Of a DNA stretch of 7,199 nucleotides, positions 5,636-7,199 are shown one piece after another. The first letter of the stretch is position 1; every line of letters starts with the position of its first letter. The notes under the pieces were generated by a model. The model saw only the letters and a list, made by a program, of their open reading frames with translations. It did no database searches and had not been told where the DNA came from. The position numbers were made by a program, and so were the translations under genes. Source of the stretch: Hyphomicrobiaceae bacterium (GTDB lineage Bacteria > Pseudomonadota > Alphaproteobacteria > Rhizobiales > JAKIUO01); NCBI GenBank assembly GCA_021647535.1, contig JAKIUO010000151.1, forward strand, positions 1 through 7,199, written 5' to 3'.

Positions 5636-6511
5636 TTGAACCAGCAAAATTCCGAACAAGACAAGTCGAACGGATCAAATAAAAACTGGTCGGATTTGGG
5701 TCAGCGGCTGGTTTCAGCCGTGATATTGGCAGCCCTTGTGCTGACCATCACCTATATTGGTGCTTTGCCTTTTGCGCTGCTGATCGCGCTCGGGGGAGGC
5801 ATTCTTTGCTGGGAATGGGCCAAAATTGTCCGTAAAACGGACTTTGACGAGATGCTGGTCGTGCATGTTATTTCCGTTCTGGTGTCGTGCGGCCTTGTCT
5901 ATATGGAACAGGTTTCTGTGGCGCTGCTGGTTCTGCTGATTGGCCCCGCCATCAAGTTTTTGCAGAGCCGCGACAAGGAGGCCATTGAGTTGGGTGCTTC
6001 TTTGCTGGGGGTGCCCTATATTGGTCTGCCGGTGATCGCCATGATCTGGCTGCGCTCTGATATGGAGTATGGATTTCAACTGATTATCTATCTGTTTGTG
6101 ATTGTCTGGTCCGTCGATATTTTCGCCTATCTTTCCGGGCGCTCCTTTGGTGGCCCAAAGCTCGCCCCCAGCATATCGCCTAAAAAAACATGGTCGGGTT
6201 TTATTGGTGGTGTGAGCGCTGGCATGATTGCTGGCGTTCTCTTTAGCCAATATCTGGGCAATGACAAGCTGTTGCCGATTGCGATTATGGCGCTTGCCAT
6301 AGGCATATTTTCCCAAATGGGCGATTTGTTTGAGAGTGTCTTCAAGCGCCATTACAATGTCAAGGATGCCAGTAATCTGATCCCTGGTCATGGCGGATTG
6401 TTTGATCGTGTTGATGGTTTGTTGTTTGCCGCCCTGCTGGCTGCCCTGATTGCCCTTCTTGTCGATCCTGCCCATCCTGGCCGGGTGTTGTTGTTCTGGG
6501 GCGCTGCCTGA
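5636..6511 (+). CDS. cdsA: Phosphatidate cytidylyltransferase (CDP-diacylglycerol synthase)
   Basis: CdsA is an inner-membrane enzyme that converts phosphatidic acid and CTP to CDP-diacylglycerol, the precursor of all major phospholipids. The 291-residue product starts at TTG 5636, which overlaps the uppS stop in the sequence TTGA; AGAAAGG at 5621-5627 is the ribosome binding site. After a polar N-terminus of about 20 residues come multiple hydrophobic segments (roughly 25-58, 73-101, 125-138, 147-167, 187-205, 211-226 and 262-276). The polytopic family's signature occupies residues 226-260: SQMGDLFESVFKRH, then KDASNLIPGHGG, then DRVD, with the metal- and substrate-binding Asp, Lys and Arg residues present. 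DIFAYLSGRSFGGPKLAP (161-178) and SPKKTWSGFIGG (181-192) precede it, as usual. Its stop TGA overlaps the dxr start by one base. Because it is coupled to uppS, the stop codon in that gene could reduce its translation. Confidence 0.97.
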   Translation: MNQQNSEQDKSNGSNKNWSDLGQRLVSAVILAALVLTITYIGALPFALLIALGGGILCWEWAKIVRKTDFDEMLVVHVISVLVSCGLVYMEQVSVALLVLLIGPAIKFLQSRDKEAIELGASLLGVPYIGLPVIAMIWLRSDMEYGFQLIIYLFVIVWSVDIFAYLSGRSFGGPKLAPSISPKKTWSGFIGGVSAGMIAGVLFSQYLGNDKLLPIAIMALAIGIFSQMGDLFESVFKRHYNVKDASNLIPGHGGLFDRVDGLLFAALLAALIALLVDPAHPGRVLLFWGAA

Positions 6512-7199
6512 TGCCGCAAAAATCACTGACAATTCTGGGGGCAACCGGGTCCATTGGCACCAGTACGCTTGATCTGGTGGCGCATGACAGAGACGGTTTT
6601 TCCATTGAGGCACTGACCGCTCATCAAAATGTTGCGGAGCTTGCCCGTCTGGCTGTGCAATTTGATGCCAAGATGGCAGTGATAGGCAAGGCCGCACTTT
6701 TTGGCGAACTCAAAGAGGCGCTGGCGGGGACCAATATCAAGGTCGCAGCTGGCCAAAGCGGGCTGATTGAAGCGGCTGGAAGGCCGGTTGAGATTACAAT
6801 GGCCGGGATCATGGGGGCTGCCGGACTGGCGCCGACCCTTGAAGCGGTTCGTCAGGGCAACCGGGTGGCGTTGGCCAACAAGGAATGTCTGGTGGCTGCC
6901 GGGGCCTTGTTCATGAGCGCCGTGGCCCGGCACAAGACGGAACTGCTGCCGGTTGATTCGGAACATTCCGCGATTTTTCAGTCTCTTGATGAGCACTCGG
7001 AAGGGGCCATAGACAAGATCATTCTAACCGCTTCAGGGGGACCGTTTCGCTGTTTTTCGAAAGAACAGCTGGCTCATGTCACCCCCGCACAAGCGTTGAA
7101 ACATCCCAATTGGGATATGGGCCGCAAGATCACCATTGATTCGGCCACCATGATGAATAAAGGGCTGGAGCTGGTTGAGGCGCTGCATCTGTTTCCGGT
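6511..7199 (+). CDS. dxr: 1-deoxy-D-xylulose 5-phosphate reductoisomerase, N-terminal part (3' end outside window)
   Basis: DXR converts 1-deoxyxylulose 5-phosphate with NADPH to 2-C-methylerythritol 4-phosphate, the committed step of the MEP isoprenoid pathway; it is the target of fosmidomycin. ATG 6511 overlaps the cdsA stop (TGATG), and the frame stays open to the window end, giving 229 complete codons of about 390-400. The NADPH-binding Rossmann motif ILGATGSIG is at 8-16. ALANKECLVAAG (120-131) is the conserved cofactor-side loop. PVDSEHSAIFQ (147-157) carries the metal ligands Asp149 and Glu151, equal to E. coli Asp150 and Glu152. ASGGPFR (174-180), HPNWDMGRKITIDSAT (198-213) and NKGLE (216-220) complete the substrate site, with the metal ligand Glu220. 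Isoprenoid made here would feed UppS two genes upstream. No ribosome binding site stands out, so translation probably depends on coupling to cdsA. Confidence 0.97.
   Translation, partial: MPQKSLTILGATGSIGTSTLDLVAHDRDGFSIEALTAHQNVAELARLAVQFDAKMAVIGKAALFGELKEALAGTNIKVAAGQSGLIEAAGRPVEITMAGIMGAAGLAPTLEAVRQGNRVALANKECLVAAGALFMSAVARHKTELLPVDSEHSAIFQSLDEHSEGAIDKIILTASGGPFRCFSKEQLAHVTPAQALKHPNWDMGRKITIDSATMMNKGLELVEALHLFP

Larger units (their letters stand above)
4881..5639 (+). pseudogene. uppS: Undecaprenyl diphosphate synthase gene interrupted by an in-frame TAA at codon 81
   Basis: Intact UppS adds eight cis isoprene units from IPP to farnesyl diphosphate, giving the C55 carrier for peptidoglycan and other wall polymers. 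ATG 4881 gives 252 sense-plus-stop positions before the TGA at 5637-5639, and numbering that matches E. coli UppS up to the lesion. GTG 4830 or ATG 4833 would add a non-conserved 16-17 residues; ribosome binding sites are weak for all. Catalytic Asp26 (IIMDGNGRWAKARG), His43 (YEGHKKG) and SSENWSRP (71-78) are visible. TAA at 5121-5123 then replaces the conserved Glu81. Directly behind it ISDLMGLLKFFIRRDL resumes in the same frame, followed by [30 protein letters not shown] (IPP-binding Arg residues), SELVFLD and YWPDF. There is no other decay. Either the base is wrong, the gene is very recently broken, or the stop is read through. Family identity is certain; functionality is not. Confidence 0.93.

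Noticed and set aside
5714..6697. 327-residue open frame on the - strand opposite cdsA and dxr
   Set aside because: Its sequence is rich in Gln, His and Arg, as expected from the complement of membrane-protein codons, and both genes on the + strand are clearly real.

Overview
The window is an ordinary chromosomal core region of an alphaproteobacterium, most likely of the Hyphomicrobiales (Rhizobiales) type. I base this on protein sequences that read as alphaproteobacterial throughout (S2, EF-Ts, UMP kinase, RRF, CdsA, DXR), on the order rpsB-tsf-pyrH-frr-uppS-cdsA-dxr that is typical of the class, and on a moderate GC content near 50%. All genes lie on the + strand. All three stop codons are used as ordinary gene ends (TAA for dnaE; TAG for the small gene, rpsB, tsf, pyrH and frr; TGA for uppS and cdsA), so the standard bacterial code applies.

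Layout: positions 1-567 hold the 3' end of dnaE (DNA polymerase III alpha subunit). A small AT-richer gene of unknown function (569-880) follows with a 1-base gap. A 389-base intergenic region (881-1269) carries two G/C-rich hairpin repeats in opposite orientation (about 913-956 and 1040-1082), a good sigma-70-type promoter (1101-1129) and a structured leader in front of rpsB. rpsB (1270-2109) and tsf (2247-3176) are separated by a strong stem-loop with an all-A loop. tsf and pyrH (3268-3996) are separated by a second terminator-like hairpin. A 219-base gap then contains a well-formed promoter (4058-4086) for frr (4216-4779). After a 101-base gap come uppS (4881-5639), cdsA (5636-6511) and dxr (6511 to the window end, incomplete). 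These last three overlap by 4 and 1 bases and look translationally coupled.

Functionally the cluster joins translation (ribosomal protein S2, elongation factor Ts, ribosome recycling factor), pyrimidine nucleotide supply (UMP kinase), and envelope and isoprenoid synthesis. DXR opens the MEP pathway to IPP, UppS would condense IPP into the C55 undecaprenyl carrier for peptidoglycan, and CdsA makes CDP-diacylglycerol for all phospholipids.

The main anomaly is in uppS. Codon 81 is TAA, in frame, with perfectly conserved protein sequence on both sides and no frameshift. It falls on the position of the conserved Glu81 of E. coli UppS, so one G-to-T change from GAA would explain it. Because uppS is normally essential, this is a sequencing error, a very recent nonsense mutation with a backup elsewhere, or a case of stop-codon readthrough. 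I did not see an undescribed multi-gene system, mobile element, CRISPR array or RNA gene. The other points worth attention are the paired hairpin repeats, the rpsB leader structure, the intergenic hairpins that segment the cluster, and the unknown gene behind dnaE.
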